From contig JACZSM010000001.1 in assembly GCA_022574185.1 (NCBI GenBank), forward strand, positions 124,001 through 188,000: a stretch of DNA of 64,000 nt, in the 5' to 3' direction. The notes below the pieces were generated by a model that worked only from the letters and a program-made list of their open reading frames with translations, was not told the DNA's origin and made no database searches. Made by a program: the position numbers and the translations under genes. Shown piece by piece: positions 35,705-45,223 of this stretch. Within the stretch, counting starts at the first letter, position 1. The number at the start of each line of letters is the position of its first letter. Source of the stretch: Pseudomonadota bacterium (GTDB lineage: Bacteria; Pseudomonadota; Gammaproteobacteria; Steroidobacterales; Woeseiaceae).

Positions 35705-36571
35705 CTACTCGACGTTTTGAATCTGTTCGCGCATTTGCTCGATCAGGACCTTAAGCTCGACGGACGCTTTCGTAGTCTCTGTGTCCGCTGACTTGGAGCC
35801 AAGCGTATTTGCCTCGCGATTCAGTTCCTGCATCAAAAAGTCGAGCCGTCTGCCGACGGCTTCGCTACTTGCCATCACGTGCCGAATTTCGACAATATGG
35901 CTGTCAAGCCGGTCGACCTCCTCGGCAATGTCGAGTTTTTGCGCGATCAGAGCCAGTTCAAGCTCGAGTCTTGATGGGTCCGCATCGATATCGAGTTTAT
36001 CGATTCGCTCTCGTTGTTTCGCATGAGCCGCAGCCAGGACCTCCGGCAGTCGCGCTCGAATCGACGCGGCAAGTGCCGCGATGTCAGTGCAGCGGGATTC
36101 GAGCATCACAGTGATGCGTTCGCCCTCGTTTGCGCGCATTGCGCCGATAGCGCCAAGTGCCTGATCCAGTAATGTGGTGGCCTCGGCATAGAGCGGCTCT
36201 GTCTCTGTCTGGGGCTCGGTAATGACGCCCGGCCAGCGTAGTACCTCGATGGGGTTCACGGGTGCACTACTGGGCAGGGACTTGGAGAGCTCCGTCAGGC
36301 GAGTGCCGATCAATTTGGCGAACTCCGTATTGATTTGCAGGTCGTCGTGGTGATCGAAAGCGCGACGAAAGTGAAAACTACAATCAACCTTGCCGCGTCT
36401 TAGTACGGCGCTCACTTGCTGCCGGAAAGCCTGCTCTTTTGGCCGCAATTCGTCGGGTAGCCGGAACTGCACATCAAGATAGCGGTGGTTAACGGCACGC
36501 AATTCCCAACTCAGCGTGCCGATGGACGACTCGACGGACTGCCGTGCAAAGCCTGTCATACTGTGTAACAT
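35705..36571 (-). CDS. yicC: YicC family endoribonuclease/stress protein
   Basis: 288-residue YicC protein, a conserved RNase in the RNA-decay network. MLHSMTGFAR at the N-terminus, NHRYLDVQFRLP near residue 28 and the C-terminal FLMQELNREANTLGSKS motif are diagnostic. ATG 36571 yields the family start; the longer frame adds seven extra residues. It is divergent from the PP2C-rph unit, matching the classic yicC/rph arrangement, and its stop abuts gmk. Confidence 0.94.
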   Translation of the reverse strand: MLHSMTGFARQSVESSIGTLSWELRAVNHRYLDVQFRLPDELRPKEQAFRQQVSAVLRRGKVDCSFHFRRAFDHHDDLQINTEFAKLIGTRLTELSKSLPSSAPVNPIEVLRWPGVITEPQTETEPLYAEATTLLDQALGAIGAMRANEGERITVMLESRCTDIAALAASIRARLPEVLAAAHAKQRERIDKLDIDADPSRLELELALIAQKLDIAEEVDRLDSHIVEIRHVMASSEAVGRRLDFLMQELNREANTLGSKSADTETTKASVELKVLIEQMREQIQNVE

Positions 36572-36596
36572 CAGTAATGGTCTCCTGCCCAAACTT

Positions 36597-36711
36597 GGAT
36601 CAGTTTACTAAATTGATCAGGGTGACAGTGATCACGATTTGTCTTGGCCCGATTCAGTAAACTGTCCCGAATTATCAGAATAAATCAGAGATTCCTTAAG
36701 TAAACTGTCCC
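36597..36711. promoter_or_regulatory. Three copies of an AGTAAACTGTCCC motif between yicC and the PP2C gene
   Basis: AGTAAACTGTCCC occurs twice in direct orientation (36656-36668 and 36699-36711, 43 bases apart, about four helical turns). A diverged inverted copy, GGATCAGTTTACT, is at 36597-36609. The gap is divergent, so the sites could serve both promoters. No known regulator is recognised. Confidence 0.45.
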
Positions 36712-36721
36712 AGGATTGGAT

Positions 36722-37468
36722 ATGCAAATCGAATACGCCAAGGTATCAGCATTAGGCGATCGCACCGATAACCAGGATAGAGCTGCGGTTGTGGTTGCCG
36801 ATAAAGCCGCGCTGATGCTTGTGTTCGACGGCATGGGCGGCCACTCGGACGGGGCGCGAGCTGCCGAAACGGCGCTAAAAGTCGTGCAGGATCTGTTCAT
36901 GGACACGCCATTGCCCGTGTTTGACCCGCAGGGTTTCTTGTACATGGCGCTTTCCCGCGCCCATGATGAAGTCGTCAATCTCGGAATTGATGTCGCGGTC
37001 GATTTCCGGCCACGCGCAACCTGTGCAGTGTGCCTCATCCAGGAGGGCGGCTCGTTTTGGGCGCACATCGGCGATAGCCGCATCTACCATGTGCGGAATG
37101 GTAGCGTATTGTCGCGGTCCCGGGATCACAGCCATGTCGAGGTACTGATTCAGGAGGGCGCGATTACCGAAGAGGAAGCGCTCGATCATCCGATGCGTAA
37201 TTTTGTCGAGTGCTGCCTTGGCGGCGATGCCCCGGTCCCGGATATGAGCGTAACGGGGAAGAAGGCGCTACTCCCCGGCGATGTCCTGCTCGCGTGTTCC
37301 GATGGCCTCTGGTCCGGCCTCGGCGATGAAGAAATGGCGCGTATTGGTCGGCCGGGTGACGATAGTCTTGTCGAAAACCTCAAACAGCTGAGCATTCAGG
37401 CGCTGCAGGCGAACTCACCCTATAGTGACAATACGACGGGAACCGCGCTCAGGTGGTTTGGTTCCTGA
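36722..37468 (+). CDS. PP2C-type serine/threonine protein phosphatase
   Basis: 248-residue cytosolic Mg/Mn-dependent phosphatase. Metal-binding motifs are visible: DRTDNQDR near residue 14, [11 protein letters not shown] near 37, [12 protein letters not shown] near 118, and [10 protein letters not shown] near 192. ATG 36722 is preceded by AGGA at the right spacing. Bacterial Stp enzymes reverse Hanks-type kinase phosphorylation; no kinase gene is in this window. It lies 25 bases upstream of rph. Confidence 0.93.
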   Translation: MQIEYAKVSALGDRTDNQDRAAVVVADKAALMLVFDGMGGHSDGARAAETALKVVQDLFMDTPLPVFDPQGFLYMALSRAHDEVVNLGIDVAVDFRPRATCAVCLIQEGGSFWAHIGDSRIYHVRNGSVLSRSRDHSHVEVLIQEGAITEEEALDHPMRNFVECCLGGDAPVPDMSVTGKKALLPGDVLLACSDGLWSGLGDEEMARIGRPGDDSLVENLKQLSIQALQANSPYSDNTTGTALRWFGS

Positions 37469-37493
37469 AACCGCACAACAAAGGAGCAAGACA

Positions 37494-38210
37494 ATGCGTC
37501 CAAGCGGTCGTGATGCCGACCAGATGAGGGTCGTGTGTTTTACCCCCGAGTACACGCGGTATGCCGAAGGCAGCGTGCTGGCCGAGTTTGGTGACACTCG
37601 TGTTTTGTGCACGGCCAGTGTCGAAAACCGCGTACCGTCGTGGTTGCGCGGCAAAGGCAGGGGCTGGGTGACGGGCGAGTATGGCATGTTGCCGCGTGCC
37701 ACCCATACGCGCACTGGGCGCGAGGCCGTAAGGGGAAAACAGGCCGGTAGAACACTCGAAATCCAACGTCTCATCGGACGCTCACTGCGTGCCGTCATCG
37801 ACCTCGACGCGCTTGGCGAACGCACAGTGACGCTCGACTGCGATGTCATCCAGGCCGACGGCGGTACCCGCACTGCGGCGATCAGCGGCGCATTTGTTGC
37901 GCTCGCGTTGGCAATGCGCAAGCTTGCAGGTGCGAAATCGAGTGCGAAGAATCCGCTACACGGGCATGTCGCCGCAGTATCCGTTGGCATCTATCGCGGC
38001 ACGCCCGTTCTCGATCTCGACTACGCCGAGGATTCGGAGGCGGAAACGGACATGAACGTCGTCATGAACGAGGCAGGCAACTTTATCGAGCTGCAGGGCA
38101 CGGCCGAAGGCCATGCATTTACCGCTGACGAACTTACAGCAATGTTAACTCTCGCCAGGGCCGGTATGCACGAGATCGTTGCGGCGCAGAATTTGGCGTT
38201 GGCGCAGTGA
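37494..38210 (+). CDS. rph: Ribonuclease PH
   Basis: 238-residue phosphorolytic exoribonuclease trimming tRNA and rRNA 3' ends. [12 protein letters not shown] opens the protein and [28 protein letters not shown] and [15 protein letters not shown] are family signatures. ATG 37494 is preceded by AAGGAG at ideal spacing. It is followed after six bases by rdgB. Confidence 0.97.
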   Translation: MRPSGRDADQMRVVCFTPEYTRYAEGSVLAEFGDTRVLCTASVENRVPSWLRGKGRGWVTGEYGMLPRATHTRTGREAVRGKQAGRTLEIQRLIGRSLRAVIDLDALGERTVTLDCDVIQADGGTRTAAISGAFVALALAMRKLAGAKSSAKNPLHGHVAAVSVGIYRGTPVLDLDYAEDSEAETDMNVVMNEAGNFIELQGTAEGHAFTADELTAMLTLARAGMHEIVAAQNLALAQ

Positions 38211-38216
38211 TCCGAA

Positions 38217-38819
38217 ATGTGTCCACTGCCTGATAAAATTGTCATGGCGAGTGGCAATGTCGGCAAGTTGCGCGAGATTGCGCGCATTTTCAATGCTCTG
38301 AATATCATCGTTGTGCCGCAGTCTGACTTCGGTATCAGCGCTGTAGAGGAAAATGGCGCAACATTTGCCGAGAACGCGGAGATCAAGGCAAGGCACGCGG
38401 CTGGCGTCACCGGCCTTCCCGCGATCGCAGATGATTCGGGCCTTGCAGTCGATGCTCTTGGCGGGCGTCCAGGTGTCTACTCAGCACGTTACTCGGGACC
38501 CGATGCGGACGATCAGTCAAACATCGACAAGTTGCTACATGAACTTGATGATGTGCCCGACGACGAACGTGGTGCGGCGTTTCATTGCACAGCCTGTTTC
38601 GTTATGCCCAACGACGCCGACGCATTGCTGGCGGCCGGCGAGTGGCGTGGCATCATCTTGCGCGAGCGGCGTGGTGATCGCGGCTTCGGCTACGATCCGG
38701 TGTTCTTTGATGTCGATATTGGTCTCAGTGCGGCACAGCTGACGACGGCAGACAAAAACGCGCGCAGTCATCGCGGCAAAGCGCTGCAAGAGCTGGCGCG
38801 GCAACTGAGCTCCGCATGA
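38217..38819 (+). CDS. rdgB: XTP/dITP diphosphatase (non-canonical purine NTP pyrophosphatase)
   Basis: 200-residue HAM1/RdgB enzyme that removes dITP and XTP from the nucleotide pool. It has ASGNVGKLREI near residue 10, ADDSGLAVDALGGRPGVYSARY near 71 and GFGYDPVF near 157. The first ATG is used; ATG 38244 would remove part of the first strand. It overlaps hemW by four bases and follows rph closely, a conserved gammaproteobacterial order. Confidence 0.95.
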   Translation: MCPLPDKIVMASGNVGKLREIARIFNALNIIVVPQSDFGISAVEENGATFAENAEIKARHAAGVTGLPAIADDSGLAVDALGGRPGVYSARYSGPDADDQSNIDKLLHELDDVPDDERGAAFHCTACFVMPNDADALLAAGEWRGIILRERRGDRGFGYDPVFFDVDIGLSAAQLTTADKNARSHRGKALQELARQLSSA

Positions 38820-39976
38820 TGGGCCATGAGCTGCCGGCGCCGCCTTTGTCGCTGTACGTCCATCTGCCGTGGTGCGTACGCAAGTGCCCGTATTGTGACT
38901 TCAATTCCCACACGGCAGGGCGGGATGCGCCGCGGGCACGGTACCTTGACGCATTGCTGATCGATATGCAGGCAGAAGCCGCGCGCGCTGACGGCCGACC
39001 GCTTATCAGCGTGTTTCTTGGCGGCGGCACACCGAGCCTGTTTACGGTCGATGAAATCGGCAGGCTCCTTGACGATATCAGTAGCAACTTCAATCTTGCT
39101 GACGATGTCGAGGTGACGATGGAGGCGAATCCGGGCACGGTGGACTGCGGTGACCCGCTTGGATACCGTCAAGCGGGTGTCAATCGCTTATCGATCGGTG
39201 CGCAGAGTTTTCAGGCAAAGTCACTGGCAGCGCTCGGGCGAATTCATACGGTTGGCGACATTGAGCGAGCTGTCGACGAGGCGCATGCGGCCGGATTTAC
39301 TAACATCAATCTGGACCTGATGTACGCATTGCCGGGGCAAAGCGTTAGCGATGCGATCTATGATCTTGAACAAGCAGTCCAGCTGCGTCCGGCACACATA
39401 TCCTGGTATCAGCTGACCCTGGAGCCAAACACCGTTTTTCACGCACGACCCCCGGCTGACATGCCAGATGAAGACCTGAGTTTTGAAATTATGACGCAGG
39501 GGCAGGCACGGCTGGCGGCAAGCGGTTACGCACAGTATGAAGTATCGGCTTATGCAGATAGCGGCAGACGTTGTCGCCATAATCTGAATTACTGGGAGTT
39601 CGGAGATTATCTTGCAGTGGGTGCTGGCGCGCATGGAAAATTGTCAGATGGGACCGACATCTGGCGATATTCCAAACCCGCAAATCCGCTGCAATACATG
39701 GAGGCCATGGAAAGTGGGCGTAGCAACGTTGGATTGAAGGCGCTGAGCGGACCCGAATGCGTATTCGAATTCATGCTCAACGCCCTGAGATTGACCGATG
39801 GTTTTGACGAAACGCTGTTTACGGAGCGGACCGGGTTGCAAGGGTCGCTGCTACGCGACAGGCTTGCCGAATTGCGGGAAAAACAACTCATTGATGAGGT
39901 CCAAAGCGGCATCTGGCGCGTCACAGGGCTTGGCCAACGCTTCCTGAATGACTTGCAGGCCGAGTTTTTACCCTGA
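38816..39976 (+). CDS. hemW: Heme chaperone HemW (radical SAM, coproporphyrinogen oxidase-like)
   Basis: 386-residue radical SAM protein. The cluster motif CVRKCPYCDF (CxxxCxxC) near residue 20, preceded by LYVHLPWC, and the GGGTPSLF motif near 69 are diagnostic. The HemW form has CDFNSH, not the HemN form. It is a heme-binding chaperone for respiratory enzymes rather than an oxidase, as shown for family members. The start overlaps the rdgB stop. Confidence 0.95.
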   Translation: MMGHELPAPPLSLYVHLPWCVRKCPYCDFNSHTAGRDAPRARYLDALLIDMQAEAARADGRPLISVFLGGGTPSLFTVDEIGRLLDDISSNFNLADDVEVTMEANPGTVDCGDPLGYRQAGVNRLSIGAQSFQAKSLAALGRIHTVGDIERAVDEAHAAGFTNINLDLMYALPGQSVSDAIYDLEQAVQLRPAHISWYQLTLEPNTVFHARPPADMPDEDLSFEIMTQGQARLAASGYAQYEVSAYADSGRRCRHNLNYWEFGDYLAVGAGAHGKLSDGTDIWRYSKPANPLQYMEAMESGRSNVGLKALSGPECVFEFMLNALRLTDGFDETLFTERTGLQGSLLRDRLAELREKQLIDEVQSGIWRVTGLGQRFLNDLQAEFLP

Positions 39977-39980
39977 AGTT

Positions 39981-39989
39981 TTATGCACA
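39981..39989 (+). promoter_or_regulatory. DnaA-box match TTATGCACA
   Basis: Exact fit to the TTATNCACA consensus, five bases after the hemW stop. One of four in a 213-base span. Confidence 0.45.
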
Positions 39990-40158
39990 ATAGATTGCGG
40001 ATGCCTATATTTTCAGTGTAAGAGGCGCTCCAATTCACTTTAGGTGTGGAGAAGACCACATAAATCATTGATTTTACTTAAGTTAACAAATTGCCTATAA
40101 AATAATCATATTAGCAACGGTGCTTGAAAATCCGCACCTTAGGTCACTCGCCCAATTT

Positions 40159-40193
40159 TTTTCCACAGACTTATCCACAGGATCTGTGGATAA
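40159..40193. promoter_or_regulatory. Three clustered DnaA boxes including a perfect inverted pair
   Basis: TTTTCCACA (40159-40167), TTATCCACA (40171-40179) and its complement TGTGGATAA (40185-40193). The last two form the 23-base palindrome TTATCCACAG-GAT-CTGTGGATAA. These are high-affinity DnaA site sequences. They could serve initiation, DnaA titration or control of rpmE. Confidence 0.6.
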
Positions 40194-40284
40194 AATCATG
40201 CTGGCGGTCAGGGCTTGCGGCAATGCGCACTTCGCTATATCCTACGCGGCCTTTTCCACGATCGAGTGCTCCGGAGAGCGTGAC

Positions 40285-40488
40285 ATGAAAGCCGACATCC
40301 ATCCAAGCTATGGCGATATCAAAGTAACCTGTAGTTGCGGTAACGAGTTCACGACGCGATCGACACTCAGCGAAGACCTTTCTATAGAAGTGTGCTCTGC
40401 TTGCCATCCGTTCTACACCGGTAAACAGAAGATTATCGACACTGGCGGCCGCGTAGACAAATTTCGTCGCAAATACGGTATTAGCTAA
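40285..40488 (+). CDS. rpmE: 50S ribosomal protein L31 (zinc-binding form)
   Basis: 67-residue ribosomal protein. MKADIHPSY at the start, the cysteine pairs CSCGNEF and [13 protein letters not shown], and [11 protein letters not shown] at the end identify the zinc-binding type A form. ATG 40285 follows GGAG at 40272. Further upstream lies the DnaA-box cluster. Confidence 0.97.
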   Translation: MKADIHPSYGDIKVTCSCGNEFTTRSTLSEDLSIEVCSACHPFYTGKQKIIDTGGRVDKFRRKYGIS

Positions 40489-40653
40489 CCGGCGATTCAG
40501 GCCGGGACAGTTTTTCGGCCACCTGATTGCTTCAAATCATTAGTTCCCGGACTTAAGCACGCCGTCAATACCACTTTGACGAAGTACTGGATGGCCGGTG
40601 CTCTGCTATGCTTGTGTTAACAATTCCCAGATACGGCGAGTCAAAGGATTCCA

Positions 40654-41946
40654 ATGTCGAAGGACGCATTTCGCCTGACAAGCCCCAGCGGCACCGAAAT
40701 CGAACTGCAAGTTCACTCGGGCAGCGTTGGACCCGATGGAATTGACGTCAGCAAACTGTACAAAGAACTCGGTGTGTTCACCTACGACCCGGGATTCATG
40801 GCAACGGGCAGCTGCGAGTCTGACATCACCTTTATAGACGGCGAGAAGGGCATCCTGTTGTACCGGGGTTATCCTGTCGAACAGCTCGCCGCCAATTCGA
40901 GCTTTATCGAGGTTTCGTATCTGCTGTTGTACGCTGAGTTGCCAACGCCGGTGGAGCTCGAGCAATTTAGAAATACTATCCGCAGACACACGATGCTCAA
41001 CGAAGGCATGCTGAATTTCTTCAAGGGCTTTCGTTATGACGCGCATCCTATGGCGATGTTAGCCGCTGTGGTTGGTTCAATGTCCGCTTATTACCACGAT
41101 ACGATGGATGTTAACGATCCCGCGCACCGCGACATATTCGCGCATAGGATTCTTGCGAAACTGCCAACAATTGCCGCCGCCGCTTACAAACTGAACTGTG
41201 GCCAGCCCTTCATATATCCACGCAACGAACTCAGCTACTGCGAGAACCTGTTACAGATGCTATTCGCTGTGCCAGCGGAGCCTTATGATATTGACCCCAT
41301 TGCGGCGGAAGCTCTTGATCTGCTGTTCATCCTGCATGCCGACCATGAACAAAATTGTTCGACATCGACGGTGCGCATGGCAGGAAGCTCCGGAACGAAT
41401 CCGTACTCGGCGATTGCTGCCGGCATATCGGCGCTGTGGGGACCTGCTCACGGTGGTGCCAACGAAGCTGTGCTGAACATGCTCAAAGAAATTGGTGATG
41501 CCAGCCAGATTTCCAAGTATGTCGATAAAGCAAAAGACAAAAATGATCCCTTCCGTCTCATGGGCTTCGGTCATCGCGTCTACAAAAATTTTGACCCGCG
41601 AGCAACGATCATCCGTGAAATGTGCCACAAGGTATTAAAGAGTCTAGATCGCACGGACACGCCGATGTTCGATCTTGCGCTCAAACTCGAGGAAGTTGCG
41701 TTGAAGGATGACTACTTCGTCGAGAAAAACCTGTATCCAAATGTCGATTTTTATTCCGGCATCATCTATCGCGCGCTGGGCATTCCTACTTCGATGTTCA
41801 CGGTTATGTTTGCGATCGGCCGATCAGTTGGCTGGACTGCACACTGGCGAGAGATGATCTCCGATCCGAACGGTCGCATCAGTCGGCCGCGGCAGTTGTA
41901 CACGGGACCATCGCAGCGCGACTACATAGCAATTGATAAACGATAA
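40654..41946 (+). CDS. gltA: Citrate synthase (type II)
   Basis: 430-residue TCA-cycle enzyme condensing acetyl-CoA and oxaloacetate. Catalytic regions are visible: [15 protein letters not shown] near residue 228, [16 protein letters not shown] near 264, [14 protein letters not shown] near 305, and [13 protein letters not shown] near 366. The length and N-terminal beta domain fit the hexameric, NADH-sensitive type II of gammaproteobacteria. The ATG is preceded by AAAGGA. A monocistronic gene. Confidence 0.97.
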   Translation: MSKDAFRLTSPSGTEIELQVHSGSVGPDGIDVSKLYKELGVFTYDPGFMATGSCESDITFIDGEKGILLYRGYPVEQLAANSSFIEVSYLLLYAELPTPVELEQFRNTIRRHTMLNEGMLNFFKGFRYDAHPMAMLAAVVGSMSAYYHDTMDVNDPAHRDIFAHRILAKLPTIAAAAYKLNCGQPFIYPRNELSYCENLLQMLFAVPAEPYDIDPIAAEALDLLFILHADHEQNCSTSTVRMAGSSGTNPYSAIAAGISALWGPAHGGANEAVLNMLKEIGDASQISKYVDKAKDKNDPFRLMGFGHRVYKNFDPRATIIREMCHKVLKSLDRTDTPMFDLALKLEEVALKDDYFVEKNLYPNVDFYSGIIYRALGIPTSMFTVMFAIGRSVGWTAHWREMISDPNGRISRPRQLYTGPSQRDYIAIDKR

Positions 41947-42036
41947 CGCGGATGGAAAGTACGCCGATAAACTCTCTTCACTTAATAGAGCATGCGCTCA
42001 GCGAGCTTATCGGCGTGCTTTGCGTCGCGATTGAAT

Positions 42037-42651
42037 TTAGCCCAACAGATCCATGACGGCTTTTGCGTCTGCGCGCCGCATTGGCTTGCCGTTGATCGGA
42101 CTTATCGGCGCCTGGCGAATGCCGTCGACCGGAAATACGGTCGCCTCGATCGAGGTATCGTCGTAATGAAACTGAAATCCAGCGAACGTGTGGGCGTCAT
42201 ATCGACTGGAACGTCGACTCCGCAGACGCTGCTCGTAGGCTCGATACGAAAACCCCAGATCGGCAAGTCGCATTGCGACCATCTCGGAACTGTCTGCGAA
42301 CACATGCAGATTAACGGGCGAATTTGTGTCGGCTGTGCCGCTTAGAACAGGACCGACAAGTCGCGGTGTAAATGACACTAATAATTCCATTGCCGAAATT
42401 GCTGCTTCGCGCATTGTGCGCAGTAATTCTGCATGCAATTCCCGGCCGAACAACTGCAGGCGTTCGCCAATCGCAGCTTCAATTTCGCTATTTCTCGGCA
42501 ACGAGCCGCGACGTGTCAGACCCAGGCGCTCTGCAGCCTTGATCTTGGCAACGCGATAATCACGAATGCCCTGATCAACGATAATTCTAGCGGCTTCCTG
42601 AGCGAGCAATTGTCGCGCCCGGCCGTCATCGTTTACTTTCTTACTGAACAT
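42037..42651 (-). CDS. Uncharacterised nucleotidyltransferase-like protein
   Basis: 204-residue soluble protein. An N-terminal helical part (residues 8-95, with EAARIIVDQGIRDYRVAKIKAAERLG) precedes a predicted mixed alpha/beta domain with GPVLSGTADTNSPVNLHVFAD-type strands, split here as SGTAD and LHVFAD, and a C-terminal RQAPISPINGKPMRRA motif. Similar proteins next to ponA in other gammaproteobacteria are annotated as nucleotidyltransferase-domain proteins without known function. ATG 42651 is used; the longer upstream frame lies inside ponA. It is four bases downstream of the ponA stop. Confidence 0.75.
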   Translation of the reverse strand: MFSKKVNDDGRARQLLAQEAARIIVDQGIRDYRVAKIKAAERLGLTRRGSLPRNSEIEAAIGERLQLFGRELHAELLRTMREAAISAMELLVSFTPRLVGPVLSGTADTNSPVNLHVFADSSEMVAMRLADLGFSYRAYEQRLRSRRSSRYDAHTFAGFQFHYDDTSIEATVFPVDGIRQAPISPINGKPMRRADAKAVMDLLG

Positions 42652-42655
42652 CTGC

Positions 42656-45223
42656 TTAAAAAAGAGACTCTTTTTCTTCTTCTTCCAGTACGTCGATTCC
42701 CGACGCATCGTTGAAAATGTCGGGGAGCGATTCAACCGAGTCGCAACTTGGAACATGACCGTCGCGAAACATCTCGAAGACGACGTTGCTCTGGCCCGCG
42801 TGGGCCGGGCAGCCTGTGTCACGGTCAATCAACTGTGTAACGATGCCATCGGGCATCGCCATCTGGTGCTCGGGAGCGCCGCGAAGTGCGATGCGCATGA
42901 ACTCAATCCATATCGGCAGTGCCGTTCGGGATCCTTCTTCGCCCGGGCCAAGCGGCAGATCATCGTCGTAGCCAACCCAGACGACGGTGGCCAGGTCGGC
43001 GTTAAAACCACCAAACCATGCATCCCGATGGTCGTTTGATGTGCCGGTCTTGCCTGACAGGTCACTGCGTCCGAGAATTCGCGCACGGCGACCAGTACCG
43101 CGCCGAATAACATCGCGCATCATGTCCTGAATCAGAAACGCATTCTGCGCTGAAATGGCGGTTTCCGCGGCTACTACGTTGGCAAATAACTCAGGCGCTG
43201 TTGATGCATCGGGACGATAGTCCAACGCGACCTCCGCCATTTGGTCTGTAGACATTTCTTCTACCTGCTCGTCGTCAAAATCCAGGTTCGGCTTCGCCTG
43301 ACAGGGTTCGCACACGACAGGCGGCGCGGCACGGTACAGCAAATCTCCATCGGAATCGAAAATCGAATCGATGACATACGGTTTGATGGCGTAACCGCCG
43401 TTGGCTATCGTCGCGTAACCCTGCACCATGTCGAGTGGTGAGGTTGCGCCCGCACCCAAGGCGAGCGAACCGTTTCTCGGTAACGCCGCGTCGCCGAAGC
43501 CAAATCGAGCGATGTGCCTCACGGCGTTGCCAATGCCCGTCTCAAACAACAATAATCGCACCGAGACCAGGTTCATCGACCTGACCAGCGCTTCGCGAAG
43601 ACGCGTCGGCCCGTAGAATCGACCGGAATATTCAGTCGGCCTCCAGACTGCCTCAAGTGCCTCGGAACTGATAACGACAGGTGTGTCCAGCACGACAGTT
43701 GCCGCTGTGTTGCCATGCGCGAGAGCGGCCGAGTAGATGAAAGGTTTGAATGATGAGCCTGGCTGCCGGAAAGCTTGTGTCGCGCGATTGAATTTGCTTG
43801 TCGTAAAGTCGAAGCCACCAGTCAGGCCGCTGATTGCGCCATCAGCGGGGTCGACCGCGACAACAGCGGCCTGCGCCTCAGGCACTTGCGCGAGGGCCCA
43901 GTGACCGGCGGCGGTCGGCATAATGATGATGATATCGGCTGCTGCCAACACATCCGCGGCAGTTTCCGGCTCCGGCCCAACGGTTCGCCGATCGATGAAA
44001 GGTTTCGCCCAGCTAATACCACGCCAGGGAATCGTCTCGCGAGCGCCGGTTCTGAGGAGGATATCAACGCTATTATCTTCGTTGACAGCGATCACAATGG
44101 CGATGGACAGGCCGCCTGGTGCGTATTGCTCGAGTTCTTGCCGGATTTCAGCGGGCCACTCGTTGAACGGCGCTGCTATTATTTCAGGAGTCAGCTCGAC
44201 GCTGCCGAGTGGGCCGCGATAACCACGCCGTCGCGTAAACTCGAGCAGGCCGTTTCTTAATGCATAGTTGGCAGCCCGCTGCAGACGAGAATCAAGTGTC
44301 GTCACAACCTGGAAGCCGGATGTATACGTGCGGTCACCGTAACGCGACAACATGTTTCGGCGGACCATTTCAGCGACGTAAGGCGCCGAAAGCTCAATAG
44401 CCGCCCCATGCAGACGCGATTCGACGGGGAAAGCCATTGCGGCATCGTACTCGTCGTCAGTAATGAAGCCGAGGTCTTGCATACGGCCGAGCACGTAGCC
44501 GCGACGCAGGGCCGCGTCGCTGGCACTGGTCACCGGATTGTATCGAGATGGTGCAGGAAGAACGCCCGCCAGGGTGGCGGCCTCGGCAACGTTGAGTTCG
44601 CGCAGGCCCTTGTTGAAATATACCTGTGCGGCTGCAGCAACGCCGTAAGCACGCTGACCGAAAAACATCTTGTTCAGGAAAAACGCCATGATTTGTTGCT
44701 TGGTAAATTCCTGTTCGATCTTGTAGGCGAGAAATGCCTCCTTGAGTTTGCGTGCGAATGACTGCTCGCGTGATAGAAAATAGTCGCGAGCAAGCTGTTG
44801 CGTCAATGTGCTGCCGCCACTCGCAATACTGCCGCTAGTGATTAATTGTGACAGCGCACGCAGTACGCCTCGATAATCGATACCCGGATGTACGAAAAAG
44901 CGTTGATCTTCCGCAGCGATAAATGCGTCTATAACATGCGATGGAACGTCGTCATAGGTAATGGGTATGCGGCGTCTTTCTCCGATCTCGCTTATCAGGT
45001 AGCCGTCACGACTGAAGATTCGCAGAGGTATCTGTAGCGGGATGTCGCGAATCGTCTCGGCCGCCGGCAATCCCGGAGTGACGAAATAGTAGGCGCCAAT
45101 CACCGCTGCCACGCCGCCAATGGTGGCAGTCAGCCCGAGTCCGGATAGAATAATTATCCAGCAGACTATGCGCTGCGGTGTGCTGCGTCTGGTCTTGCTG
45201 TGCGATATCGACTCATTTTGCAT
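42656..45223 (-). CDS. mrcA: Penicillin-binding protein 1A (bifunctional)
   Basis: 855-residue class A PBP. A cytoplasmic tail and one helix (about residues 20-45) lead to the glycosyltransferase domain with EDQRFFVHPGID and GGSTLTQQLAR, then an OB-like insert and the transpeptidase domain with SxxK in GSSFKPF, SMN and KTGTSND. The OB-type insert and layout fit PBP1A. ATG 45223 removes 13 leader residues. Divergent from pilMNOPQ, as in Pseudomonas and Xanthomonas. Confidence 0.93.
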   Translation of the reverse strand: MQNESISHSKTRRSTPQRIVCWIIILSGLGLTATIGGVAAVIGAYYFVTPGLPAAETIRDIPLQIPLRIFSRDGYLISEIGERRRIPITYDDVPSHVIDAFIAAEDQRFFVHPGIDYRGVLRALSQLITSGSIASGGSTLTQQLARDYFLSREQSFARKLKEAFLAYKIEQEFTKQQIMAFFLNKMFFGQRAYGVAAAAQVYFNKGLRELNVAEAATLAGVLPAPSRYNPVTSASDAALRRGYVLGRMQDLGFITDDEYDAAMAFPVESRLHGAAIELSAPYVAEMVRRNMLSRYGDRTYTSGFQVVTTLDSRLQRAANYALRNGLLEFTRRRGYRGPLGSVELTPEIIAAPFNEWPAEIRQELEQYAPGGLSIAIVIAVNEDNSVDILLRTGARETIPWRGISWAKPFIDRRTVGPEPETAADVLAAADIIIIMPTAAGHWALAQVPEAQAAVVAVDPADGAISGLTGGFDFTTSKFNRATQAFRQPGSSFKPFIYSAALAHGNTAATVVLDTPVVISSEALEAVWRPTEYSGRFYGPTRLREALVRSMNLVSVRLLLFETGIGNAVRHIARFGFGDAALPRNGSLALGAGATSPLDMVQGYATIANGGYAIKPYVIDSIFDSDGDLLYRAAPPVVCEPCQAKPNLDFDDEQVEEMSTDQMAEVALDYRPDASTAPELFANVVAAETAISAQNAFLIQDMMRDVIRRGTGRRARILGRSDLSGKTGTSNDHRDAWFGGFNADLATVVWVGYDDDLPLGPGEEGSRTALPIWIEFMRIALRGAPEHQMAMPDGIVTQLIDRDTGCPAHAGQSNVVFEMFRDGHVPSCDSVESLPDIFNDASGIDVLEEEEKESLF

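Larger units (their letters stand above)
39977..40284. other. 308-base gap with DnaA-box cluster and AT-rich tract
   Basis: Contains four matches to TT(A/T)TNCACA plus a near match (TGTGGAGAA, 40045-40053) and a strongly AT-rich run at about 40064-40115 that could be easily unwound. The rpmE promoter must also lie here. An upstream extension of the rpmE frame (from 40120) is open but not protein-like. Confidence 0.5.
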
